DNA of 58,986 nucleotides from Verrucomicrobiota bacterium. GTDB taxonomy: Bacteria > Verrucomicrobiota > Verrucomicrobiia > Chthoniobacterales > Chthoniobacteraceae. The notes beneath the pieces are model-generated. The model was not told where the DNA came from and did not search any database. It saw only the letters and a list, made by a program, of their open reading frames with translations. The DNA is taken from NCBI GenBank assembly GCA_009885995.1, contig VFJQ01000027.1, positions 1 to 58,986 on the forward strand. Reading direction: 5' to 3'. A program made the translations under genes and the position numbers. Positions 18,133-26,179 of this stretch are shown here, piece after piece (the stretch's first letter is position 1; each line of letters opens with the position of its first letter).

Positions 18133-18171
18133 GCGCGCAAACCACTTTCTCGAAGACGTCCGTGAGCGGAG

Positions 18172-18228
18172 GGCGCAGTCCAGTGAGGGACGAAAGAACC
18201 AATCTGCCGTCCCTCACGGGACTCCGCC
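18172..18228. repeat. Large inverted repeat (REP-like hairpin)
   Basis: The perfect arms GTGAGGGACG (18183-18192) and CGTCCCTCAC (18208-18217) flank a 15-nt loop. Outward the arms continue for ~11 more bases with two mismatches. It lies in the 213-bp gene-free stretch after the alkyltransferase gene. No U-tract follows, so it looks more like a dispersed REP-type palindrome than an intrinsic terminator. Confidence 0.6.
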
Positions 18229-18247
18229 TGCACGGTGACGGGAATTC

Positions 18248-18265
18248 CCAGCGCTGAAGCGCTGG
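18248..18265. repeat. Short perfect palindrome CCAGCGCT-GA-AGCGCTGG
   Basis: An 8-bp perfect stem with a 2-nt spacer, 20 bp after the larger inverted repeat and 80 bp before the methyltransferase start. It could be part of the same REP-like unit or an operator; nothing in the sequence decides. Confidence 0.5.
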
Positions 18266-18345
18266 ACTAGTTCCATTGCGCCGCCTTTTTCAATTCGCAG
18301 CCTTTCATTTTCCCAGCGTCGCCAGCGACGCGCACAACACTGCTC

Positions 18346-19170
18346 ATGCCTCTCATCGATCACCTCTTTTCCATCGGCAGCATCCGCAAGGCGGTCTGGA
18401 AGTGGTGGTATCCCTTCCTGACCAGGCGCGTCGGCGGCTCCGAGGTGCTGTTCCTGAATTACGCCTTCGAGGAAGACTCGCCGATGGGCATCCCGCTCGC
18501 GCCCGAGGACGAGCCGAACCGCGCGTGCATCCAGCTCTATCACCATGTCGCGACGCAGGTGGAACTGCGCGGGAAGGACGTGCTGGAGGTGAGTTGCGGG
18601 CATGGCGGCGGCGCGTCCTACCTCACGCGCACGCTCCAGCCACGGCACTACACGGCGCTGGATCTGAATCCGTCCGGCATCCGCTTTTGCTCGCAGCGGC
18701 ATCGCGTGGAGGGGCTCAGCTTCGTGCAAGGCGACGCGGAGCACCTGCCCTTCGCGGACGGGACGTTCGACGCGGTGATCAATGTCGAGGCCTCGCACTG
18801 CTACCCGGAGTTGCCGCGTTTCCTCGCGGAAGTCGCGCGCGTGCTGCGGCCCGGCGGGCATCTTCTCTACGCGGATTTCCGGTTCAGCGACGGCGTCGCG
18901 GCGTGGGAAAGCGCGATCGCCTCCGCGCCGCTGCGCGTGCTGCACATGAGGGAGCTCGGCCCGGAGGTCTTGCGCGGCATGGATCGAAACTCCGCGCGCT
19001 CGGCGGACCTCATCGCACAGCACCTGCCCACCTTCCTGCACTCGCTCGGCCGGGACTTCGCGGGGGTGAAAGACTCGCGCGTGTATAACGCGTTGCGCGG
19101 CGGCGAGCTTTCGTATCGGTCGTATTGTTTCGAGAAACCGCGATCCGGGCTCAGCGCAGGAACGGCTTGA
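18346..19170 (+). CDS. Class I SAM-dependent methyltransferase (Methyltransf_11)
   Basis: 274 residues. Motif I reads [15 protein letters not shown] (SAM-binding glycine loop), motif II region ALDLNPSGI, then [20 protein letters not shown] and [13 protein letters not shown], the usual order of Methyltransf_11 enzymes. The extended N-terminus and the C-terminal half resemble phthiotriol- and sterol-type small-lipid methyltransferases, which is a loose similarity. The substrate is unknown. Its 3' end overlaps the convergent esterase gene by 20 bp. Confidence 0.85.
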   Translation: MPLIDHLFSIGSIRKAVWKWWYPFLTRRVGGSEVLFLNYAFEEDSPMGIPLAPEDEPNRACIQLYHHVATQVELRGKDVLEVSCGHGGGASYLTRTLQPRHYTALDLNPSGIRFCSQRHRVEGLSFVQGDAEHLPFADGTFDAVINVEASHCYPELPRFLAEVARVLRPGGHLLYADFRFSDGVAAWESAIASAPLRVLHMRELGPEVLRGMDRNSARSADLIAQHLPTFLHSLGRDFAGVKDSRVYNALRGGELSYRSYCFEKPRSGLSAGTA

Positions 19171-19918
19171 GTTCCGGGACCACGCGCGCGGTTTCCTTCG
19201 CCACGATCGCGCCGAACTCGATGCTGCCTTTCTCATTGAGATGCGTCGCGTCGCGGCGCGGCGCATCGGACGGCGCGGGGAGGTCGATGTCGGTCGATTT
19301 GGGTTTCGCTGCGGCTGCTTCGGAAGGTTTGGGCCGGACCATCGGCTCGAACGGCGCGACACCGGCCAGGCCGAGTTTCTCGACCCGCGCGGTGCTGAGC
19401 GCGAAGAGATCCACGAGCGGCACGTGCTGCTCGGCGGCGACTTTTCGCGCGGCGGCGGCGTAGGGCGCGAGTTCGCCCCGCAGCTTCCCATCCGCCTCGA
19501 AGATGCGTCGCACGAGCGACGTGACGATGATCGGCTTCGCGCCGATGGCGCGCGCTTCCGTGACGAAGCGCGTGAGGTTCTCCGCGTAAGTCGTCGCGGG
19601 ATCGGTCTCGCGGTGCGGGCCTTTGCCGGGCATGTCGTTGTGACCGAACTGGATCAGCACGTAGTCCGGCTTCGACGCGATCACCTTCGCCCACTGGCCG
19701 CTGTCGCGGAAGCTCTTCGAACTCTGCCCGCCGGCCGCGAAGTTCTCACAGAACGCGTCGGCGTTGAGTTTCTTTGTGAAGCCAAGGCCCCACCCGGCGG
19801 TGTCAGTGACCGTGGAATCGCCCGCGAGCGCGATGCGCACGCGCGGCTGTGCGCTCGGGGGCGCGGCATTCGCGAGGAGCGCAGTGACGAGGAAGAGGAG
19901 GAAGGTGCGGATCGTCAT
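19151..19918 (-). CDS. Secreted SGNH esterase (rhamnogalacturonan acetylesterase-like)
   Basis: 255 residues with a clear signal peptide ([15 protein letters not shown]). SGNH blocks: [15 protein letters not shown] (nucleophile Ser), [12 protein letters not shown] (Gly), [10 protein letters not shown] (Asn) and [10 protein letters not shown] (Asp-x-x-His). The GDSTVTD block and spacing match the rhamnogalacturonan acetylesterase branch of CE12-type enzymes, which deacetylate pectin backbones. It is the last gene of a three-gene minus-strand unit, 15 bp after the PQQ-propeller gene. Activity is inferred from family resemblance. Confidence 0.85.
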   Translation of the reverse strand: MTIRTFLLFLVTALLANAAPPSAQPRVRIALAGDSTVTDTAGWGLGFTKKLNADAFCENFAAGGQSSKSFRDSGQWAKVIASKPDYVLIQFGHNDMPGKGPHRETDPATTYAENLTRFVTEARAIGAKPIIVTSLVRRIFEADGKLRGELAPYAAAARKVAAEQHVPLVDLFALSTARVEKLGLAGVAPFEPMVRPKPSEAAAAKPKSTDIDLPAPSDAPRRDATHLNEKGSIEFGAIVAKETARVVPELKPFLR

Positions 19919-19933
19919 GGGTATCGCTGCCGA

Positions 19934-21211
19934 TTACCGATTCGCGCCATCCGCAGCAAGCGACGCGCACACGATCTCGCGTTCGTTGCGGACGAACACG
20001 CAGCGGTTCGCGAACGACGGCGGCGACCACGCGACCTTGCGTCCGCCGAAGGATTGCACGGGCTCGATCAGGCGCACGCGGCTGAGTTCCTCGTAACCCG
20101 CGCGCGTGAGCCGGGCGCGGATGAGTTCGCCGAGGTTGTTGTAGAGGAGGACGGTGTTGCCATTCGGCGTGAGGTGAATGCTCGGGCCGGTTTTGCGGTC
20201 GGTCACCTTGTCGGTCTTCCAAAGCTCCGCGCCCGTGGCGGCGTCGAGGCAGACGAGGTCGCCCTTGCTCGTGCAGGAGAAGACGAGGTCGCCGGCGAGC
20301 AGCGGCGTCGAGGTATTGCTCAGCACGCGCTTGGTCACGCCGCGGTTTTCCGGCCAGACGATCAAGGCGCGCGGCGCCTCGGCGGCGAGCTTGAGCATCA
20401 AGCCGCTGACGAGCAGGCGGTCGCCTTCGCAGACCGGCGTGGCGTTGCCGTCGTTGGTGCTCGTGGTCATCGGCTCGCGCCAGAAAACCGCGCCGGTGGC
20501 GGGATCGAGCGAGGTGAGCGAGTCGGCGGTCCACATGATGAGCTGCCGCTTTCCGCCGGCGGTGACGATGATCGGCGAGCTGTTCGATACGCTTTCATCG
20601 AGCGCTTTCCAAACTTCGCGGCCCGTGCGTCGATCGAGCGCGATGAGGCATGCGCCGGGTTTCGCGCCGGGATGGAGGATGAGCAGCTCGCCGTCGATCA
20701 AGGGCGACGCGCGGCACTGCAGGGTGCCCACCTCGTATTCCTTTCCGAGATCGTGGCGCCAGATCACCTCGCCGGTGGCCGCCGCGAGGCAGATCGCTTC
20801 GCCGGTGCCGCCGAGCACATGGACTCTTCCATCGACCACGATGGGCGTCGCCGTCGGGCCATTGCCGTGCTCGGGATCGAATGCCCAATCGGGATAGGAC
20901 ACCTCGTAGGCGTAAGTCCAGAGCGCCTTCCCGCTGCGCGCGTCGAAGCACTGCACACGCTCGCGCGCCGTGGGCGGTTTCAATTCCGCATCGGTGACGA
21001 AGACTCGCCCATCCGCGATGACCGGGCTGCTCCAACTCGGCCCCACCGGCGCGCGCCACACGACCTGCACGCCGGCGGCGGGAAACTTCTCCACGATCCC
21101 CTGCTCGCGCCAGACCCCGTCGCGCTCCGGCCCGCGCCACTGCGGCCAGTCGTCCGCTCGTGCAGCGAGCGCGATCAGGCCGAGCGCGACCGGGAGCGCC
21201 ACGGCGTTCAC
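19934..21211 (-). CDS. Secreted PQQ-like beta-propeller protein
   Basis: 425 residues from GTG 21211. That codon overlaps the upstream gene's TGA by GTGA and directly precedes a signal peptide (VALPVALGLIALAARA) and the characteristic DDWPQWRGPERDGVW. Repeated blades carry the Ala-x-Asp-x-x-Thr-Gly-x-x-x-Trp motif (CFDARSGKALWTYAY, CLAAATGEVIWRHD, ALDRRTGREVWKA, SLDPATGAVFWRE, CLDAATGAELWKT). No cytochrome c motif is present. Such proteins are abundant in Planctomycetota and Verrucomicrobiota and act as periplasmic scaffolds or quinoprotein-like enzymes; catalytic PQQ residues were not identified. It lies between two SGNH esterase genes, hinting at polysaccharide metabolism. Confidence 0.85.
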   Translation of the reverse strand: MNAVALPVALGLIALAARADDWPQWRGPERDGVWREQGIVEKFPAAGVQVVWRAPVGPSWSSPVIADGRVFVTDAELKPPTARERVQCFDARSGKALWTYAYEVSYPDWAFDPEHGNGPTATPIVVDGRVHVLGGTGEAICLAAATGEVIWRHDLGKEYEVGTLQCRASPLIDGELLILHPGAKPGACLIALDRRTGREVWKALDESVSNSSPIIVTAGGKRQLIMWTADSLTSLDPATGAVFWREPMTTSTNDGNATPVCEGDRLLVSGLMLKLAAEAPRALIVWPENRGVTKRVLSNTSTPLLAGDLVFSCTSKGDLVCLDAATGAELWKTDKVTDRKTGPSIHLTPNGNTVLLYNNLGELIRARLTRAGYEELSRVRLIEPVQSFGGRKVAWSPPSFANRCVFVRNEREIVCASLAADGANR

Positions 21212-22202
21212 GGCAGCAGCTTGCTCAGGAGCGGCTCGAGTTCCTTCGCCCAAATCTCGTAGCCCTTCGCCGTCGGATGCAGGAAGTCGCCCATGATCTC
21301 GCGCGAGATCGTCCCGTCGGGCCCGAGGAATTTCGCGCCGATGTCGAGGAAGGTGATGCCGTCCGCGCCGTCGAAGCCGGCGATGAGTTTGTTGATCTCC
21401 GCGAGCTTGCCACGCGTGGCATCGGGCTTCGGTCCGCGGGGAAAGATGGCCATGAGCACGATCTTCGCAGCCGGTTGGCGCTGATGCACCTCGGTGCAGA
21501 TCGCACGGATGCCCGCGGCGATCTCGACCGGCGTGTTCCGGTTCACGTTGTTCGTGCCGATGTGGATCACCACCACCTTCGCCGCCGCGCCGTCGAGTTC
21601 GCCGTGCTGCAAGCGCCAGAGCGTGTTCTCCACGAAGTCGTAGCCGAAGCCGAGATTCGCCGCGTTGCGCTTCCCGTAGAACTGCTTCCACACCTCCTTG
21701 CCCGGCTGCGGGCGATCGTGCGGCTCACCGCCGAACATCTGCGTGATCGAATCGCCGATGAACACGAGCGACGCCTTCCGCTCGCGCGCGATCCGCGTCA
21801 CCGCCGCGTGCCGCTTCGCCCAATCATAGACCGGCCAGTCGCGGTCCTGCGTGCAGGGCACGAGCGTGGACGGCGTCGGCGATGCGCCCGGTAGGGCTCG
21901 ATCCGCGCCTCCATCAGTTCGCTCATCTGCTTGCGGTCCACGGTGAAGGCACGCGCCTTCACCACGCCGCCGCCGGGCATCGCGATCGGCGCGAGATACG
22001 GCCCGGTCTTCGGTCCCGGGTCCGTGCCGTCGATGCTGTAGCGGATCACCGCGCCGGGTGTGGGGCACGATAAGGTGACGACGCCTTCGCTCGTTCGAGT
22101 GAAGGTCGGCACCGCGAGACTGCCGGACACTTCCACCTGCGCGTGCAGGCAAAGGGGCAGCAACGCGAACGTGAGCAAGCGGAGGACGGGGTTGAGGGAC
22201 AT
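21208..22202 (-). pseudogene. CHB_HEX-SGNH esterase gene, broken by a frameshift
   Basis: Two frames together make one sensible protein. From ATG 22202 a signal peptide (VLRLLTFALLPLCLHA) and a chitobiase C-terminal-like domain (GAVIRYSIDGTDPGPKTG, VVKARAF) are read to about 21,890. The protein continues in the adjacent frame with a complete SGNH hydrolase: VFIGDSITQMFGG (Ser), NLGFGYDF, HIGTNNVNRNT (Asn) and DFLHPTAKGY (Asp, His). Joining them needs one extra base between about 21,905 and 21,860, a C/G-rich stretch where a base may be lost. Either a true inactivating deletion or a sequencing error. It heads the operon with the propeller and esterase genes. The CHB_HEX domain usually accompanies carbohydrate-active enzymes. 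Confidence 0.78.
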
Positions 22203-22271
22203 GCGCGAAGCATGACCCGCAAATCGACGCAATCGCGACCACAAATGCGGGGGTCGCCGCCGCGAGGCGGT

Positions 22272-22451
22272 TCACCGGTCCTCGGCGTCCGCGTAGGCGC
22301 ACTGGATGTCGGCGAAGGCCGAATCGAGCGCGTCTTCAGCGGTCAGCCCGGCGCGCAGGTAGGCGAGGCTCAAGGCGAGCATGCGGTCTTCGTGCGGGTC
22401 CATCGAGAGACGCCTTTCCGGGCGGCTCGGTTCTGTGTCGGTTGCATTCAT
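22272..22451 (-). CDS. Small acidic hypothetical protein
   Basis: A 59-residue reading frame from ATG 22451 (an ATG 15 codons earlier is possible), rich in Ala, Asp and Glu. A helical segment LALSLAYLRAGLTAEDALDSA is followed by CAYADAEDR. No family recognised. It sits alone between the frameshifted esterase gene and a terminator. The codon composition is compatible with coding, but the length makes this uncertain. Confidence 0.4.
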   Translation of the reverse strand: MNATDTEPSRPERRLSMDPHEDRMLALSLAYLRAGLTAEDALDSAFADIQCAYADAEDR

Positions 22452-22490
22452 GGCTCTGTTTTTTCTGGAGCCGGCGACCGCAGGGGCTGG

Positions 22491-22525
22491 AAACAAAAGC
22501 CCACCGCGGCGAGGCCGGCGGTGGG
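22491..22525 (-). terminator. Intrinsic terminator of the upstream minus-strand gene
   Basis: On the minus strand the stem CCCACCGC/GCGGTGGG (22525-22518 with 22507-22500) encloses a GC-rich loop and is followed by CTTTTGTTT. It lies 204 bp after the stop of the minus-strand membrane protein at 22729 and upstream of the small frame at 22451, so it would end the former transcript. The 232-bp stretch 22497-22728 otherwise holds no convincing gene. Confidence 0.6.
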
Positions 22526-22728
22526 TTGCGTTGAGTTCGGTTTGTTTCGTGGTTTCAGGAACTCAGCCCACCGCTTCGGCCCATAAGGACCGAAATAACG
22601 ACGACCCACTTCGTCGAGCGAATGCTCGCGAGCGGGGCAGCGTTAATGGCGGCGGAGAGGAGTTGCATGAAGGCCGCGCCGATACGGGTGAACCGCGCGA
22701 CCGTCAAGCGTCGCTTTCTCCCCGGTGC

Positions 22729-23337
22729 TCAGCGCTCGCCGCTCTTCACCGTCTCGACGAAGAACAGCTCGCACGCGCCGTTGCCCGTGTCGTCGCGCCG
22801 CCGCGAGCTGCTCCAGCGAAACCCATCCGGCCCGACCGCATCGACCAGCCAGCCCCGCATTTCCACGAGTTCCCCGACCCGCAAGCGGTTCACCGCTTTC
22901 GCCACCGCATCGCTGCCGGCGACGACGTGGTTGTTCGCCGCGCTGCGCATGATCTCATCGCGCGGCAGCGGCGGCTGGCCGCGCCACTCGTAGAAAAAGA
23001 AGCGGTTCCCCATCGTGAGCACGAACCGATCGAGCACCGCCTGATCGCTCATGCGCCCCCAGCCCGTGGCCACATCCACCGGCACGAGCCGCGACTGGAT
23101 GCCGCTGTGGTAGCGCTTCCACCCGAGCACACGCCCGCGCAGCGTGTAGCGAGCGAAGGCCGTGAGGTGGAATCCATCGATCTCGCCCAACTCGCGCGGC
23201 GGCTCGCTCTCCTGCACAGGCGGAGCCGGCACGAGCACGCCCGGCGCGTGTCGGATCGGGCGCGTGCTCCACCACCACCACGCGATGCTCGCGACGATGA
23301 GCAGCAGGATCGTGCGACCGATGGGCAGGCGATGCAT
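22729..23337 (-). CDS. Hypothetical protein with N-terminal membrane anchor
   Basis: 202 residues from ATG 23337 (ATG 23346 also possible). Residues ~6-22 form one hydrophobic helix ending in a Trp run (TILLLIVASIAWWWW), a membrane anchor or uncleaved signal. A soluble domain follows with LTAFARYTLRGRVLGWKRY, MSDQAVLDRFVLTMG, a short segment reading SAANNHVVAGSDAV, and GELVEMRGWLVDA. No known domain name can be given. The ANNHVVAG segment and following beta-rich part look like a small extracytoplasmic domain. It is divergent from the CusF-SCO gene, with an 88-bp shared upstream region. Confidence 0.75.
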   Translation of the reverse strand: MHRLPIGRTILLLIVASIAWWWWSTRPIRHAPGVLVPAPPVQESEPPRELGEIDGFHLTAFARYTLRGRVLGWKRYHSGIQSRLVPVDVATGWGRMSDQAVLDRFVLTMGNRFFFYEWRGQPPLPRDEIMRSAANNHVVAGSDAVAKAVNRLRVGELVEMRGWLVDAVGPDGFRWSSSRRRDDTGNGACELFFVETVKSGER

Positions 23338-23425
23338 GACCGGCATCCGAGCAACGCAGGTGCGGGCGGGCAAGACCGCGATTCGCGCTGGATGGCGGGC
23401 GCGCGATGCGAGAAGAAGCGGCCCG

Positions 23426-24280
23426 ATGCCACACCCGAATCTCCGCCTCACGCTGCTCTGCCTCGCCGCCGCACTGCCCGGCTGCGATCGCCGACCCGCG
23501 AGCGCGCTCGCGCCGGGCGAACACACGAGCACTTACGAAGTGCGCGGCGTCATCCACAAACTCAAACCCGGCAGCGGCACGGCGGTCATCGCCCACGACG
23601 CCATCGCTGGCTACATGGACGCGATGACGATGGAGTTCACCGCCGCAGACCCTCGCGACCTCGCCGCGCTCGCGCCGGGCGATGTGGTGAGCTTCCGCCT
23701 GTCGGTCAGCGATGCGCGCAGTTGGATCGACCAGGTGCGCAAGACCGGCACCGCGCCGATCTCTGCCGATGCCGACCCCGCCGCTTCCCCCGCGCCCGGC
23801 ACGCCGCTGCCCGATTGCGCACTCGTGGATTCCCGCGGCGCCGCGCTGCGCCTGAGCGATTTCAAGGGCCGCGCGTTCGCCTTCACCTTCATCTTCACCC
23901 GCTGCCCGCTGCCGGATTTCTGCCCGCGCATGAACGCAAACTTCGCCGCCGCGCAGCGCGCACTAGGCAGCGATGCAAACTGGCACCTGCTCTCCATCTC
24001 GCTCGACCCCGATTACGACACGCCCCCCCGCCTCGCCGAATACGCCGCACGCTACCAGCCCGACCCAGCGCGCTGGACTTTCGCGACCGGCTCGCGCGAG
24101 GAGATCGAAAAGCTCGGAGCCGTCTTCGGCCTGAAAGTCGCCCGCACCGGCGCGCTGCCCGATCACAACCTCCGCACCATCGTCGTCGATCCCGCCGGGC
24201 GCATTCAGCGCGTCTTCACCGGCAACGAGTGGACGCCCGAAGAACTCGCCGCGGAGTTGAAACGCGCGATGGCTCCGTAG
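23426..24280 (+). CDS. Lipoprotein with CusF-like and SCO1-like domains
   Basis: 284 residues from ATG 23426, chosen because it yields a lipoprotein signal with lipobox ALPGC (Cys20); a GAAGAAG stretch lies just upstream. Residues ~35-105 resemble a CusF copper-binding domain: YEVRGVIHKL, AHDAIAGYM (His57) and AMTMEF (Met67, Met69). After a Pro/Ala linker, residues ~127-280 form an SCO/thioredoxin-fold domain with FTRCPLPDFCPRM (Cys160 and Cys166), ISLDPDYDTP and LPDHNLRT (His). The cysteines are spaced CX5C rather than the usual CXXXC of SCO1. A copper chaperone or thiol-redox protein facing the periplasm is likely. It is distinct from the SCO protein inside the oxidase locus. Confidence 0.85.
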   Translation: MPHPNLRLTLLCLAAALPGCDRRPASALAPGEHTSTYEVRGVIHKLKPGSGTAVIAHDAIAGYMDAMTMEFTAADPRDLAALAPGDVVSFRLSVSDARSWIDQVRKTGTAPISADADPAASPAPGTPLPDCALVDSRGAALRLSDFKGRAFAFTFIFTRCPLPDFCPRMNANFAAAQRALGSDANWHLLSISLDPDYDTPPRLAEYAARYQPDPARWTFATGSREEIEKLGAVFGLKVARTGALPDHNLRTIVVDPAGRIQRVFTGNEWTPEELAAELKRAMAP

Positions 24281-24287
24281 CTCGTGG

Positions 24288-25049
24288 TTACGCGCGCCGC
24301 CGACGCGACCACACGAGCCCGCTCAACGCGAGCCCGCCACACACGAGCATCCCGACCGTGCCGGGTTCCGGGACCACGACCCACTGCTTGCCGTCGGCAC
24401 GGATGACCGTCGCGTTTCCTGCCGTCAACGCGAACTCGGTCGAGTTAATCGTATGTCGGTTCGACCCGCTCGGAACGTCGGCAAAGGTGCGGTAAAGCAA
24501 GCCGCGCGCGTCGGTCGGCAAGGCCAGCGCGAACGGTGTGCCGAAATCTCCGTCGTTATCGTTGTCGGTCGTCCCGGTGTTCGTGCCGGTGTAGGAGCCG
24601 AAAGCGATCGACCAGTATCGGCTGGTTCCCGCATCGTTCTGGAACACGACCTTGCCCCCGGCGCGGTAGCTGTTGGGGATCACATTGGTGAGCGTGTAGT
24701 CACTGCCGAAGGCGGTGAGACCGTCCGTCGAAAGGATGCCGCTCATCGCGAGGTTGAAGTTCGCGGAGGTCAGCAGGATGCGGGATTGGTTCACACTGCT
24801 GGGGCCGTTGGCGGTGAAGTCGAAAAGCACGATCGGGTTGAGGCCGGCGGCGTCGTAGGCCACCAAACGCGTCCCGGCGAGGACGTTATTGTTGGCATTA
24901 CGAAGCTGAAGTTGGATCGCCTGCGCGCTCGCCTCGCCATTGAGGCCACCGATCATCTGCTCGATTTCGACGAGGTGAAAGGCAGCGCGCGACAGGGGGG
25001 CGGCGAGCAGGAGAGTGATGAAAGCGGCAGCGAGGGCGCGAGTGTTCAT
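24288..25049 (-). CDS. PEP-CTERM sorting-domain protein
   Basis: 253 residues from ATG 25049 with signal peptide (ALAAAFITLLLAAPLSRA). The C-terminus has the full PEP-CTERM signature: VPEPGT, one hydrophobic helix (VGMLVCGGLALSGLVW) and a basic tail (SRRRRA). The exosortase system would cleave at this signal and export the protein to the surface or exopolysaccharide matrix. The body is a low-Cys, Asn/Thr/Gly-rich beta protein with a DNDNDGDFG segment that may bind calcium. The function is unknown; exosortase is not encoded in the window. It converges with the CusF-SCO gene (7-bp gap). Confidence 0.88.
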   Translation of the reverse strand: MNTRALAAAFITLLLAAPLSRAAFHLVEIEQMIGGLNGEASAQAIQLQLRNANNNVLAGTRLVAYDAAGLNPIVLFDFTANGPSSVNQSRILLTSANFNLAMSGILSTDGLTAFGSDYTLTNVIPNSYRAGGKVVFQNDAGTSRYWSIAFGSYTGTNTGTTDNDNDGDFGTPFALALPTDARGLLYRTFADVPSGSNRHTINSTEFALTAGNATVIRADGKQWVVVPEPGTVGMLVCGGLALSGLVWSRRRRA

Positions 25050-25162
25050 GGGGCGGTCAGGTTCGCCGGGAAGGTGGGTTTTTCCCGACACAGAGCAATC
25101 CCAAGTTTCCGAAATCTTCCTCGCGCTGGCGCTCGCCCGGCCCGCGCGTGTATGCGTCAGGC

Positions 25163-26179
25163 ATGAAGTCCCGCATCGCCCAAATCGCGCTCCTGCTCGC
25201 CGCCGCGGGCGTGCCGCTGAGCCTGCTGTGGGACTACTCGTGGGAATCCACCATCGGCGTCGATCTCCTGTGGTCGCCGCCGCACGTCTCGACTTATCTC
25301 GCCATCGCGCTCGCCGCTCTCGGCGCGCTCGTGCTCGCCATCCGCGAGCGCGCGGCGAGGCCGCTCGGTGCGTGGGTGGCGCTATGGGGGGCTGTCGCGT
25401 TTCTCACCGCGGTGCTGTTCGACCGCTGGTGGCAGTCCGCCTACGGCCTCGCCGCCGGGATCTGGCATCCGCCGCAGTTGTTGAAAGCGGTCGCTTTCTT
25501 CGCGGTCATCGGCGGCTCGTGGCGGTGCGCGCCGGGCAGCGCGCTCGCGGGCGGCAGCGTGCTCGCGCTCATCGGCGTCGTCGCGTTGCCCAGCACCTTC
25601 GCGAACCGCCAGCACGGCGCGCCCTTCCACCTGCTCGCGTGCGCGGTTTTCCCGCTCGTGCTCACCGCGCTCGCCACGCTCGGACGGCACCGTTTCTCCG
25701 CCACCGCCGCCGCGCTCGCCTACACGCTGCTGGTCGGCGCGATGGTCTGGCTGCTCCCGCTTTTCCCCGCCGCGCCGCTCACCGGCCCGATCTTCAATCC
25801 GCGCGACCACCTGCTTCCCTCGCCCTTCCCGCTGCTGCTCGTCGCGCCCGCACTCGCGCTCGACCTCCTGCTCCGCGTGCGACCCGGCACCGCGCGCCGC
25901 TTCGACGCCTGGGGCCGCGCCGCCGAGTGCGGCCTCGCCTTCGCGCTCGTCTTCATCGTCGTGCAGTGGACGTTCTCCACGTTCCTGCTCTCGCCCGCGG
26001 CGGACAGTTGGTTCTTCGCCGGCGGCGGGCGGCACTGGCCGTTCTTCCTCCAGATCCATCCCTCCGCGAAGACCACATTCTGGCCCGAACCCGGCGCGGA
26101 TTTCACCCCCTCGCGCGCGCTCGCCGCCACCGCGTTCGCCATCCTCTCCGCCCGCCTCGGCCTCTGCGTGCGCCGATGA
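25163..26179 (+). CDS. Polytopic membrane protein of unknown function
   Basis: 338 residues from ATG 25163 (an in-frame GTG lies 5 codons upstream). About nine hydrophobic helices are predicted by eye. Conspicuous conserved-looking segments lie in loops: WDYSWESTIGVDLLWSPPHV, DRWWQSAYGLAAGIWHPPQL and WPFFLQIHPSAKTTFWPEPG, with Trp, His and Pro clustered, suggesting a metal or substrate site at the membrane face. No named family recognised. Its stop overlaps the next gene's ATG (ATGA), so both are translationally coupled and probably act together. Confidence 0.78.
   Translation: MKSRIAQIALLLAAAGVPLSLLWDYSWESTIGVDLLWSPPHVSTYLAIALAALGALVLAIRERAARPLGAWVALWGAVAFLTAVLFDRWWQSAYGLAAGIWHPPQLLKAVAFFAVIGGSWRCAPGSALAGGSVLALIGVVALPSTFANRQHGAPFHLLACAVFPLVLTALATLGRHRFSATAAALAYTLLVGAMVWLLPLFPAAPLTGPIFNPRDHLLPSPFPLLLVAPALALDLLLRVRPGTARRFDAWGRAAECGLAFALVFIVVQWTFSTFLLSPAADSWFFAGGGRHWPFFLQIHPSAKTTFWPEPGADFTPSRALAATAFAILSARLGLCVRR

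Noticed and set aside
19151..19170. 20-bp overlap of convergent stop regions of the methyltransferase and esterase genes
   Set aside because: Both frames are fully supported; short convergent overlaps are common in compact genomes and need no special explanation.
22555..22668. A 37-codon minus-strand frame starting MQLLSAAINAAPLASIRS
   Set aside because: Amphipathic and superficially protein-like, but short, with no known match or ribosome-binding site, and just before the terminator of another transcript. Not supported as a gene.
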